The notes beneath the pieces were generated by a model. That model saw nothing but the letters and a program-made list of their open reading frames with translations. It was not told where the DNA came from and did not search any database. From contig JACNLQ010000082.1 of the NCBI GenBank assembly GCA_014381415.1, positions 1-52,868 on the forward strand: a stretch of DNA of 52,868 nucleotides, given 5' to 3'. Origin of the DNA: Fidelibacterota bacterium. GTDB lineage: Bacteria; Fidelibacterota; Marinisomatia; SCGC-AAA003-L08; D37C17. A program made the position numbers and the translations under genes. Shown piece by piece: positions 15,435 through 23,082 of the stretch. Each line of letters begins with the position of its first letter. The stretch's first letter is position 1.

Positions 15435-16667
15435 ATGAAAATTCATTTAAGAGTAAGTGTAAGTTTTTTTCTACTAATCCTTTTTCATTCCCTCATATTT
15501 GCAGGGTTCGAAAAGGAGTTTCAGACTCAACTAATTTTAGCTGAACCGGGAGATACCCTGAGAATCCCTGAGGGAAAACAACAATTACTGGGTACATTAT
15601 CACTGGATGGAAAAGAAAATATTGTTATCAGCGGGAAGGGCATAGATGAATCCATCCTGTCTTTCAAAAACCAGGAAGACGGCGCTGAGGGGCTACGGAT
15701 TATTAATTGCAAAAACATCCGGTTGGAGAATTTTACCATCCAGGATACAAAAGGTGATGGCATCAAGGTACAGGACACTGACGGCATTGCTATGGTTAAT
15801 GTAAAAGCCGAGTGGACAAATGGTCCAAATCCGGAAAATGGTGCCTATGGACTGTATCCGGTACAATGCAGAAATGTTGTAATAGATAATTGTGTTTCGG
15901 TTGGCGCATCGGATGCCGGAATCTATGTGGGGCAATCTGCAAATATTGTGGTGAAAAACAGCGAAGCCTACCATAATGTTGCCGGAATAGAAATTGAAAA
16001 CAGCAGTAATGCCGATGTTTTTGGAAATAATGCTCACCATAATACAGGCGGAATTCTAATTTTCGACCTCCCTGACTTGATCGTGAAAAAAGGCCAGAAT
16101 GTGCGAATATTTGATAATCTGGTGGAAGAAAATAACTTGAATAATTTTGCTCCTCCAGGGAATATAGTGGGTACGGTACCAGCCGGAACCGGAATTTTGG
16201 TTTTAGCTACCAGCGATGTAGAGATATATAATAATCGTATTATCAATAATAAATCTACTGGCACAGGAATTGTCAGTTATTTTATGACTGAATTGCCCAT
16301 AACCGATTCTTTGTATAATCCCTATACCTCTGCCATTCATATTCATGACAATTATTTTGAGCGCATAAAACAAATGCCTACTTTAAAACATGAAATAGGC
16401 ACTTTATTATTCCTAAAATTCGGACGGGATGTGCCCGATATAATTTATGATGGCATGTACGACCCACAATTTATAAACTCAAATGGAGAAATATTCCCAG
16501 ATCGGAACCTGTGCATACAGAATAACGCCAATGCTGATTTCCTGAACCTTGAAATCGATAAGAATTTTGAAAAATGGTATACACCTTTTTTCACCCGCTT
16601 TGCTCAGGATTTATCACTTTTTAACTGTGAACTTCCTCCCTTAAAAGAAGCCTTAATCAGTCAGTAA
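15435..16667 (+). CDS. Secreted parallel beta-helix protein (TIGR03805-like)
   Basis: A 410-residue protein with a clear signal peptide (MKIHLRVSVSFFLLILFHSLIFAG) and a right-handed beta-helix built from PbH1-like turns between residues about 60 and 290 (IRLENFTIQDTKGDGI, VVIDNCVSVGASDAGIYVGQ, IVVKNSEAYHNVAGIEIENS, ADVFGNNAHHNTGGILIFD). This family is regularly found next to a small cytochrome-like gene, as here, with 2 bases between the stop and the next ATG. It is predicted to act in the periplasm or on the surface; the substrate is unknown. The fold resembles polysaccharide-active or nitrous-oxide-reductase accessory (NosD-like) helices. Confidence 0.87.
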   Translation: MKIHLRVSVSFFLLILFHSLIFAGFEKEFQTQLILAEPGDTLRIPEGKQQLLGTLSLDGKENIVISGKGIDESILSFKNQEDGAEGLRIINCKNIRLENFTIQDTKGDGIKVQDTDGIAMVNVKAEWTNGPNPENGAYGLYPVQCRNVVIDNCVSVGASDAGIYVGQSANIVVKNSEAYHNVAGIEIENSSNADVFGNNAHHNTGGILIFDLPDLIVKKGQNVRIFDNLVEENNLNNFAPPGNIVGTVPAGTGILVLATSDVEIYNNRIINNKSTGTGIVSYFMTELPITDSLYNPYTSAIHIHDNYFERIKQMPTLKHEIGTLLFLKFGRDVPDIIYDGMYDPQFINSNGEIFPDRNLCIQNNANADFLNLEIDKNFEKWYTPFFTRFAQDLSLFNCELPPLKEALISQ

Positions 16668-16669
16668 GT

Positions 16670-17713
16670 ATGCCCATACCAATATTTGCTAATAGTCTTT
16701 TTGTAGGGTTATTTGTACTACTCTCAATTATTAATGCAAATCCTCTGGAGCACGCTAAACCCAAGCTGTCGGACTACGGCTTTTTCAGGGAACCTATGGC
16801 AGAACAAATCCCGGTGGATAACATTTTTCCTTACCGAATTTCTACAGCGCTATTTACTGATTATGCCTATAAGTCCAGATTTATTGTCCTGCCAGATGGG
16901 GAGAAAATCAGCTACATCAGCTCAGAAGAATTTGATTTTCCCATTGGCACCATATTTATTAAAACATTCTACTATCCTACTGATTTCAGAGCCCCGGAAA
17001 AGGACTGGCAGATCATTGAAACCCGTTTATTAGTCCACACCTCTGAGGGATGGGCAGGGTACCCCTATGTATGGAATCAAGAACAAACGGATGCCAGTTT
17101 GGAAATTGCTGGAGACCGGCAAAATATTTCATGGATAGACACACAGGGTAAAGCGCAGAATGTAAATTACTTAGTTCCTAATTTTAATATGTGTAAGGGC
17201 TGTCATTTCGTTAATAAAACTTTTCAGCCTATCGGTCCAAAGCCAAGATTACTAAATTGTGATAATTTTTACAATGGCTATCACAAAAACCAACTTAAAG
17301 AAATGTTGGAATTGGATATGGTTGAGAAAATGCCACCTATTAAATCAATCCCAGCCACAGCCGAATGGGACGATGAACACTATTCTCTCAATGACCGCGC
17401 CCGAGCATATCTGGATGTGAATTGTGCCCATTGCCATAATTCAAAAGGTCCTGCTAGCACCTCAGGTTTATTTCTGGAATATCATGAAGAGGATGTTAAG
17501 AAACTGGGTGTATTCAAACCACCCATTGCTGCCGGGAGGGGTTCGGGTAATTTGGATTTCAATATTGTTCCCGGCAAACCAAATGAGTCTATTTTTATTT
17601 ACCGGATGGAGTCATCTGATCCTGGAATTCTCATGCCTGAATCTGGAAGGAAAATGGTTCACAAAGAAGGGGTGGCATTGATCAGAGATTGGATTTTATC
17701 CATGAAGGAGTAA
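16670..17713 (+). CDS. Periplasmic diheme c-type cytochrome (SO2930 / TIGR03806 family)
   Basis: A 347-residue exported protein with a signal peptide at residues 1-24 and two c-type heme sites, CKGCH (175-179) and CAHCH (252-256). The region KLSDYGFFREPMAEQIPVDNIFPYRISTALFTDYA matches the N-terminal part of the SO2930-type diheme family. It is paired with the preceding beta-helix gene, an arrangement conserved in proteobacteria and other phyla. The two hemes suggest electron transfer to or from a redox enzyme in the periplasm; the partner is unknown. C-type heme maturation genes are not in the window. Confidence 0.87.
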   Translation: MPIPIFANSLFVGLFVLLSIINANPLEHAKPKLSDYGFFREPMAEQIPVDNIFPYRISTALFTDYAYKSRFIVLPDGEKISYISSEEFDFPIGTIFIKTFYYPTDFRAPEKDWQIIETRLLVHTSEGWAGYPYVWNQEQTDASLEIAGDRQNISWIDTQGKAQNVNYLVPNFNMCKGCHFVNKTFQPIGPKPRLLNCDNFYNGYHKNQLKEMLELDMVEKMPPIKSIPATAEWDDEHYSLNDRARAYLDVNCAHCHNSKGPASTSGLFLEYHEEDVKKLGVFKPPIAAGRGSGNLDFNIVPGKPNESIFIYRMESSDPGILMPESGRKMVHKEGVALIRDWILSMKE

Positions 17714-17741
17714 TAACCCCAATGTCCTTCCAAGCGAAAGT

Positions 17742-17808
17742 GAAGAATCTCAATGTTTACTTTTTCCATATTACGATTGAGATGCTTCGGCAAGCCTCAG
17801 CATGACAG
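17742..17808. repeat. REP-like palindromic element, copy 1
   Basis: A 67-bp element beginning GAAGAATCTCAAT and ending CAGCATGACAG, with an internal inverted repeat ATCTCAAT (17747-17754) / ATTGAGAT (17776-17783). A clearly related copy lies at 37408-37475. It sits between the convergent ends of the cytochrome and cysG genes, where such elements are common, and may serve as a weak transcription end for both. Confidence 0.6.
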
Positions 17809-17818
17809 AATTAAAGAC

Positions 17819-19210
17819 CTAAGCTACCACTACCTCGTTTTTCCAAATATCAAACCCAAAATCACCAACAGGATCAACATAATCAGCTGGAATAGAATTC
17901 ACATATTTCTGCAACCGCTTATGGTGATTTACAACATCTCCTATTATAATAATTGCGGGAGTTTTCAAAGTTATCCCCTCTAATTCTTTTTCAACATTTT
18001 CTAAAGTTGAAATAAATATTTCCTGAGTGACCATCGTTCCATTTTGAACGATTGCCAAAGGAGTTGAACCAGATTTTCCATTATTAGTAAGTCCGGTTAC
18101 AATTTCTGTAATATTTTTCACACCCATATAAAAAACCAGGGTTGAGTTCAAATCTACCAATGCTTTCCAATTATGATTTCCATTTTTTTCACATTGATGA
18201 CCTGTAAGTAGGGTTGTACTCTGGGCTTCATTCCGAGATGTTAATGGAATTCCAAAGCCAGCGGCGGCACCAATTCCTGCGGTTACTCCAGCAATCACTT
18301 CAAAAGGTATTCCCGCTGCAGCCAATGCTTCAGCTTCTTCAGCGCCTCTGCCAAAGATAAAGGGGTCACCTCCTTTTAGTCGAACCACTTGTTTCCCCTG
18401 GTTGGCGGCTTGAATCAGCAAAGATTGTATGGTTGCCTGACTTACGGAATGTTTCCCCTCTCGCTTGCCTACAAATATCTTGTCTGCGCCAGGATTTATA
18501 TCGAACACCAAATGAGGATGTACCAATGCATCATGCAAAATTACGTTCGCATTTTGGATGACTTGCAAACCTTTAACCGTAATAAGTTCTGGGTCTCCCG
18601 GGCCTGCACCCACTATAAATACTTTACCTTGCTTAACTTCTTTTTTAAAAAATTCTTTATTGGTTTTGTTTACCAACTTCTCCATGATCTGCTGCTTCTG
18701 TGAATAGGATGAAATAAAATTAATAATTTTTTCCCGCTGTAAAGCTATTTTTTCTAATGCCTTACCCCACATTCCCCTGGATATATTAGAAATATGATCT
18801 CTGATATATTTACCAAATGACGGGCATTTTCCATTGGTTGAAATGGCGACTTTTAAGTCGCCATCCTGAAAAACAGAACCCATATAAAAGGTACATAATT
18901 CCGGCTGATCAACAACATTCACTGGGATTCCAAATTGCTGGCAATCCTCATACACTTGACAATTTATTTTTTCATCATCAGTTGCAGCAATAACTAATTT
19001 GTAGCCTTCTACATCATTTTTTTGATACGCCATTCCCGTAATTTTGACAGGAAGAGATCGTATATTCTCAGAAATCTCTGGCGATTTCACTGTTATACTT
19101 GCTTTACTTTTTAGCAATTGTTCTATTTTCTGATGGGCAATTTTGCCGCCACCAACTACTAGAGTTGGTTCATTTTCCAATTTCAAAAAAACAGGTAAAA
19201 GAGTGTTCAT
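17819..19210 (-). CDS. cysG: Siroheme synthase (precorrin-2 dehydrogenase + uroporphyrinogen-III methyltransferase)
   Basis: A 463-residue CysG-type fusion. The N-terminal part carries an NAD-binding VVGGGKIAHQKIEQLL (residues about 17-32) and a CPSFGKYIRDHI segment of the oxidase/ferrochelatase module. The C-terminal part, from about residue 190, is the SAM-dependent uroporphyrinogen-III C-methyltransferase: VFIVGAGPGDPELITVKG, VRLKGGDPFIFGRGAEEAEAL, EVIAGVTAGIGAAAGFGIPLTSR. It makes the siroheme needed by the sulfite reductase at the head of this operon. Its ATG directly follows the cysH stop. It is the last gene before the REP-like element. Confidence 0.95.
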   Translation of the reverse strand: MNTLLPVFLKLENEPTLVVGGGKIAHQKIEQLLKSKASITVKSPEISENIRSLPVKITGMAYQKNDVEGYKLVIAATDDEKINCQVYEDCQQFGIPVNVVDQPELCTFYMGSVFQDGDLKVAISTNGKCPSFGKYIRDHISNISRGMWGKALEKIALQREKIINFISSYSQKQQIMEKLVNKTNKEFFKKEVKQGKVFIVGAGPGDPELITVKGLQVIQNANVILHDALVHPHLVFDINPGADKIFVGKREGKHSVSQATIQSLLIQAANQGKQVVRLKGGDPFIFGRGAEEAEALAAAGIPFEVIAGVTAGIGAAAGFGIPLTSRNEAQSTTLLTGHQCEKNGNHNWKALVDLNSTLVFYMGVKNITEIVTGLTNNGKSGSTPLAIVQNGTMVTQEIFISTLENVEKELEGITLKTPAIIIIGDVVNHHKRLQKYVNSIPADYVDPVGDFGFDIWKNEVVVA

Positions 19211-19948
19211 TTAGTTTGCCTTTGTTTTAGTTTCATCTAAACTTATGGTTGTGGATTTATGCAATCCACATTCCGTTTTATTCTTTCCATTCCATCGTCC
19301 ACTGCGTTCGTCATCCCCTGCAGAAACAGGGCTTGTGCATTGCATACATCCAATACTGGGATAATTCCGATCATGTAACTCATTATAGGGCAGATCATGC
19401 TTCTTAATATAATTCCACACTTCATCATGAGTCCAATTTAATAGAGGATTCATTTTGATCACGCTGAATCGTGGTTCCATTTCTACCAATCCAGCACTGG
19501 ATCTAATACTGGTCTGTTTTTTACGAATTCCGGTGATCCAAAAATCATAATCTGCAAGAGCTTCTTTCATTGGAAGAACTTTACGCAGATTACAGCATGC
19601 ATCAGGATCATTTTCCCAGAGTTTTTCTCCATATTGTTTTCCCTGAGCTTCAGGAGTTAATTTAGTTGAAAAATTAAGAAATTTAAATCCGTACCTTTCT
19701 TCCAGTTTAGTTTTAAGATCATAGGTTTGCTCAAAAAGAAAACTGGTGTCAATATAAAATACCGAAATATTTTTCGTCACCTTAAAAAGCATATCTAGTA
19801 AAACGATTCCGGGAGGTCCAAATCCAGTTCCCATAACTACCTTATCATTGGGAAGTTTTTCTACGATCCATTTAAGAAATCCTTCTGGATTTTTACTGTA
19901 GTGATCTACATTTGTATTTTTTACATACTGCGATGCTGTGCTATTCAT
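19211..19948 (-). CDS. cysH: Adenylyl-sulfate (APS/PAPS) reductase
   Basis: A 245-residue thiol reductase giving sulfite from adenylyl sulfate. It has the substrate loop of the ATP-pyrophosphatase-like fold near residues 40-48 and the catalytic ECGLH near the C-terminus (C227). The four extra cysteines CC (118-119) and CMQC (201-204) are those that bind a [4Fe-4S] cluster in APS-type enzymes, so APS rather than PAPS is the likely substrate, and no APS kinase gene is needed. It lies 15 bp after the hypothetical gene and abuts cysG. ATP sulfurylase is not in the window. Confidence 0.95.
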   Translation of the reverse strand: MNSTASQYVKNTNVDHYSKNPEGFLKWIVEKLPNDKVVMGTGFGPPGIVLLDMLFKVTKNISVFYIDTSFLFEQTYDLKTKLEERYGFKFLNFSTKLTPEAQGKQYGEKLWENDPDACCNLRKVLPMKEALADYDFWITGIRKKQTSIRSSAGLVEMEPRFSVIKMNPLLNWTHDEVWNYIKKHDLPYNELHDRNYPSIGCMQCTSPVSAGDDERSGRWNGKNKTECGLHKSTTISLDETKTKAN

Positions 19949-19963
19949 TTTTCCTCTTCCTTT

Positions 19964-20524
19964 TTAGTTAAGCATGATATTTATATCATCTTGAAATTTG
20001 ACTGTAAAAGCCAACCTTTCTCCTTCTTGAGAGTAATCATCAATTACCCATTTCCCATTGGGATATTTTTCTATTAACATTTCATCAATCGTATTGGAGA
20101 ATAATTCTTGATTCTCTTTATTATTTTCTGCCAAGAGACGGTCATTTGATATAAATCTGAAGGAATTTGATTGAAAATCAACTCCACTCACTATTTCATT
20201 ATTTTGTAAAAGTTTAGCTGCCTGCAATGAGGATCCAAATACGGATTCAAATCGTTTTTGAAAATCACCAACAATTTTTGCTTTCCGTGAATATAATATC
20301 CCCGGCATATTATTTTCTTTATCAAGGCTGAAATGACCTTCGTGTGCTATGAGCATAATACCAGGACCATCGGGAATATGGGAGTAATCAATCACATCAA
20401 TAAGCATGTGCTCAGGTACAGAATTGGTTTGAATCCAATTATGAAAAACCGGTATGAATTCCTTAGATGGATAACTGCTATTAGGTTTAAAAAATAGTTT
20501 TATACCAAATTTTTGTAATTCCAT
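19964..20524 (-). CDS. Hypothetical protein in the sulfate-assimilation operon, 186 residues
   Basis: A soluble protein with no signal peptide, membrane segment or cysteine-rich motif. It starts MELQKFGIKLFFKPNSS and has conserved-looking segments LIDVIDYSHIPDGPGIMLIA, HEGHFSLD, and a C-terminal domain after residue 95 with many acidic positions. It starts 2 bases after the sulfite reductase stop and ends 15 bases before cysH, so it is an integral member of the operon. Possible roles are assembly or electron supply to the reductases; I do not recognise the family. Confidence 0.8.
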   Translation of the reverse strand: MELQKFGIKLFFKPNSSYPSKEFIPVFHNWIQTNSVPEHMLIDVIDYSHIPDGPGIMLIAHEGHFSLDKENNMPGILYSRKAKIVGDFQKRFESVFGSSLQAAKLLQNNEIVSGVDFQSNSFRFISNDRLLAENNKENQELFSNTIDEMLIEKYPNGKWVIDDYSQEGERLAFTVKFQDDINIMLN

Positions 20525-20526
20525 AA

Positions 20527-22785
20527 TTATTTAGCCTTTCCGCTTAGTTCTTTTTTCTCAATATCCATCATCTTTGCATAACAAGCATGTGCGGCTTCAA
20601 TAAAAAGCTGACTTTCTTCAATCTTCTGATGTACGCTGTCATTATTTAAATTTGAGGGAGGATTTTCATTTCTATTGATGAGGTATTTCCCAAATTTGCC
20701 ATGAGCGAAACGATCCCAGAATAATTTGGTATCGTAAAAATGCTGTTTGAAATCAGCGACAATTTCATCTGGGTCACTAGAAATATCCTGAAATTCCTTA
20801 CGCAAGAGAGCAGATGCTCCCCTAATCATGGCATTATAGGCTTTTTCTTCAGCTTCATTCAGTTTTCCATCCTCAAGCTCAACTTGTGCTTCAAAGCAAA
20901 TACGCTCGGCAGACTGCAATTCAACTTCTGTAAGGGAAACCACTTCACCGGCGCATTCACCCACGCCCATGTCACCCAGAGTGAATACCCGTGGATCTCC
21001 CCAATCTGTGTAAAATGAAGAATCTTCTAAATAGGGAGGCACTTCTGTAAATTCTAGTATTTGCTCTTTTAAAACTGATTTTTTTTGCCCGGCAAAATAT
21101 TCCTGAAAGGACTCATCCTTACTTCTTCGGTTTTCTACATAATAATCTGTCAATTTTAAAACCACTTGAGGGATATTTTTTGATGGAACAGCTCCAATTG
21201 CAAGTCCAAAGTTGCCGGCATTATTTATCCACTGGCCACCAAGAACTACCTGAAAGTGAGGAACTTTATACCCTTTAAATGTGCGACTGTTACCGTAAAA
21301 ACCCAAGTCGGCAATATGATGCTGACCGCAGGAATTAAAGCAGCCGCTGATCTTTATACGCAAGTTACGAACCGCATCATCCAGTTCCCATTGTTTGGGT
21401 GAAAGCATCTCCCTCAGTTCATCTGCTAATCCACGCGAAGAGGCAATACCCAGTTTGCAGGTATCAGTACCGGGGCATGCCGTAATATCTACGATCGTGC
21501 CAGCACCGGGCTCCGCTAAACCAATTGTATTTAATTCCTCATACAATGCTGGCAAATCAGATTCGCTTACCCAACGCAGTACAAAATTTTGCTCAACGGT
21601 TGTCCGGACGTAATCACCTACATATTTTTCAGAAATATCAGCCAATTTTCGAGTTTGATGAGAGGAAATGTCACCCAAAGGCAGCATAATTACTACTACC
21701 CTATAGCCCTCTTGACGCTGAGAAATAACATTCTTTTCCTGCCAATGCTCAAACCCTTCAGGTTTTGCTTCTCCATTTAATGAGGTTGGCTCTTTTATTG
21801 GATTTTCGCCCCAAGCAGACAGTTCACCAATATAACTGGTCCAGCGTTTATCGTGTGGAAGAATCTGACGTTCTTCTTCAACCAAGCGGGTGAATTCATC
21901 CATGCCCAACCTGGCTACTAAAAATTTTACACGGGCTTTGGCACGATTTTTCTTTTCACCAAGGCGGGCGAAAACCCTACCGATAGCCTGCATGAGAGGA
22001 AGTATTTCTTCTTCAGGTAGAAATTCATACATTATTTTAGCCTGGTGAGGGACAGCGCCCAATCCGCCGCCCACATAAATTTCAAATCCGTTTTTACCCT
22101 CTTTGGTTTTGGCAATGCCACCCAAATCATGCATATTTACAATACCACAGGCATGTTCACTGCAGCCGGAAAATGCAATTTTGAATTTTCTACCAAAATC
22201 CTGGCAGTCTGGATGATTCAGCATAAAATCTGCCATAGCTTTTGCATAAGGAGACACATCAAAAGTTTCATCCTGACAAACACCTGATAAGGGGCATGCG
22301 GTAACATTTCGGACCACATTTCCACAGGCCTCATGGGTAGTGATACCTACTGATGCCAAGCGCCGCATAATAGTAGGAGTGTCTTCTATATGAACAAAAT
22401 GATACTGGATATCCTGACGGGTGGTAATATGAACCACAGCATCAGCATATTCTTCGGAAAGATCAGCCAGCATTCGTAGTTGTTTGGGATTTACACCGCC
22501 AAAAGGTATTTTGATTCTGAGCATTCCAGGTGCATCCCAAACTGTTTCAGGACCCTTCAGTTTGTCACCGCTGGGATAATTCAATTCCCGGGTCTTTTCA
22601 CCATCGTTACGCTGACCATTGTCATAACGCTGACCATATACCCCTTTCCGCAAACGAGTTTCTGCAAAAATTTTATCATCAATTTTCTCCAGTTTTTTCA
22701 ATTCAATTTGCGTTTCAAAAATATCAATCTGCTCAGTGAGTTCAGTTGATATTTCATCTTTTAATATTTCTTTCCATTCTTTCAT
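20527..22785 (-). CDS. Ferredoxin-type sulfite (nitrite/sulfite) reductase with C-terminal extension
   Basis: A 752-residue siroheme reductase. It has two ferredoxin-like/siroheme repeat halves (GKLRIKIPFGGVNPKQLRML-type start near residue 88, VTACPLSGVCQDE near 161) and the [4Fe-4S]-siroheme cysteines in TACPGTDTC (C-x5-C) and SGCFNSCGQHH (C-x3-C). About 140 residues at the C-terminus form an all-helical module resembling the HEPN-like extension seen in Bacteroidota-type reductases. Partner genes cysH and cysG make sulfite the probable substrate (six-electron reduction to sulfide). Its SD (AAGGGA) lies right after the terminator T-run of the leader, so read-through is needed for expression. 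Confidence 0.9.
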   Translation of the reverse strand: MKEWKEILKDEISTELTEQIDIFETQIELKKLEKIDDKIFAETRLRKGVYGQRYDNGQRNDGEKTRELNYPSGDKLKGPETVWDAPGMLRIKIPFGGVNPKQLRMLADLSEEYADAVVHITTRQDIQYHFVHIEDTPTIMRRLASVGITTHEACGNVVRNVTACPLSGVCQDETFDVSPYAKAMADFMLNHPDCQDFGRKFKIAFSGCSEHACGIVNMHDLGGIAKTKEGKNGFEIYVGGGLGAVPHQAKIMYEFLPEEEILPLMQAIGRVFARLGEKKNRAKARVKFLVARLGMDEFTRLVEEERQILPHDKRWTSYIGELSAWGENPIKEPTSLNGEAKPEGFEHWQEKNVISQRQEGYRVVVIMLPLGDISSHQTRKLADISEKYVGDYVRTTVEQNFVLRWVSESDLPALYEELNTIGLAEPGAGTIVDITACPGTDTCKLGIASSRGLADELREMLSPKQWELDDAVRNLRIKISGCFNSCGQHHIADLGFYGNSRTFKGYKVPHFQVVLGGQWINNAGNFGLAIGAVPSKNIPQVVLKLTDYYVENRRSKDESFQEYFAGQKKSVLKEQILEFTEVPPYLEDSSFYTDWGDPRVFTLGDMGVGECAGEVVSLTEVELQSAERICFEAQVELEDGKLNEAEEKAYNAMIRGASALLRKEFQDISSDPDEIVADFKQHFYDTKLFWDRFAHGKFGKYLINRNENPPSNLNNDSVHQKIEESQLFIEAAHACYAKMMDIEKKELSGKAK

Positions 22786-22796
22786 ATTATTCCCTT

Positions 22797-22834
22797 AAAA
22801 AAAACCCCCTTTTGCACTGGCAAAAGGGGGTTTT
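22797..22834 (-). terminator. Intrinsic terminator in the sulfite reductase leader
   Basis: A perfect 15-bp stem (AAAACCCCCTTTTGC, loop of 4, complement; arms 22820-22834 and 22801-22815) followed on the minus strand by an eight-T run, of which four are in the stem. It ends 11 bases before the ATG of the sulfite reductase gene, so termination here would switch the whole cys operon off. It lies downstream of a short ORF with five Cys codons. Confidence 0.9.
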
Positions 22835-22855
22835 GAAATTAATTGTTACCACAGC

Positions 22856-22942
22856 CTATTCCGGTGCTTTTTGCTCCTTCATACAACAGCAACAACAAAT
22901 GTTGATTTTTTCCTGCACCGCTATGGATTTCTTGTTCATCAT
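22856..22942 (-). CDS. Leader peptide with five consecutive cysteine codons
   Basis: A 28-codon ORF beginning with tandem ATGs at 22940-22942 and 22937-22939 and ending at TAG 22856-22858. It reads MMNKKSIAVQEKINI, then CCCCC (codons TGT TGT TGC TGT TGT at 22883-22897), then MKEQKAPE. It precedes the terminator and the sulfite reductase gene. A cysteine run of this kind directly upstream of sulfate-assimilation genes is what a leader sensing Cys-tRNA charging would look like. The ribosome site is weak (AAAG about 6 bases before the first ATG, AAAGG about 15). Confidence 0.78.
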   Translation of the reverse strand: MMNKKSIAVQEKINICCCCCMKEQKAPE

Positions 22943-23082
22943 AGTACTTTAAGTTAGCCTTTCATTCAGGTTCAATGCAATAGCTTTTTACCTCCCTTAA
23001 CTTTTTGTGACTAATATCAATTAATCGATATGTTCATTTTCATTTATCTTCTTAAAATAATTGCTTCTAAACTACCTTCACC

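Larger units (their letters stand above)
22797..22942 (-). promoter_or_regulatory. Candidate cysteine-responsive transcription attenuator
   Basis: The leader contains, in order, a short ORF with a penta-cysteine run, a hairpin enclosing that run (GCACCG/CGGTGC at 22915-22920 and 22862-22867), and the 15-bp terminator. A leader segment GCAAAA near 22871-22876 can pair with TTTTGC (22820-22825) of the terminator's 5' arm, a possible antiterminator. By analogy with trp/his attenuation, a ribosome stalled at Cys codons when charged Cys-tRNA is scarce would favour read-through into the sulfite reductase operon. The components are seen; the mechanism is inferred. Confidence 0.75.
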
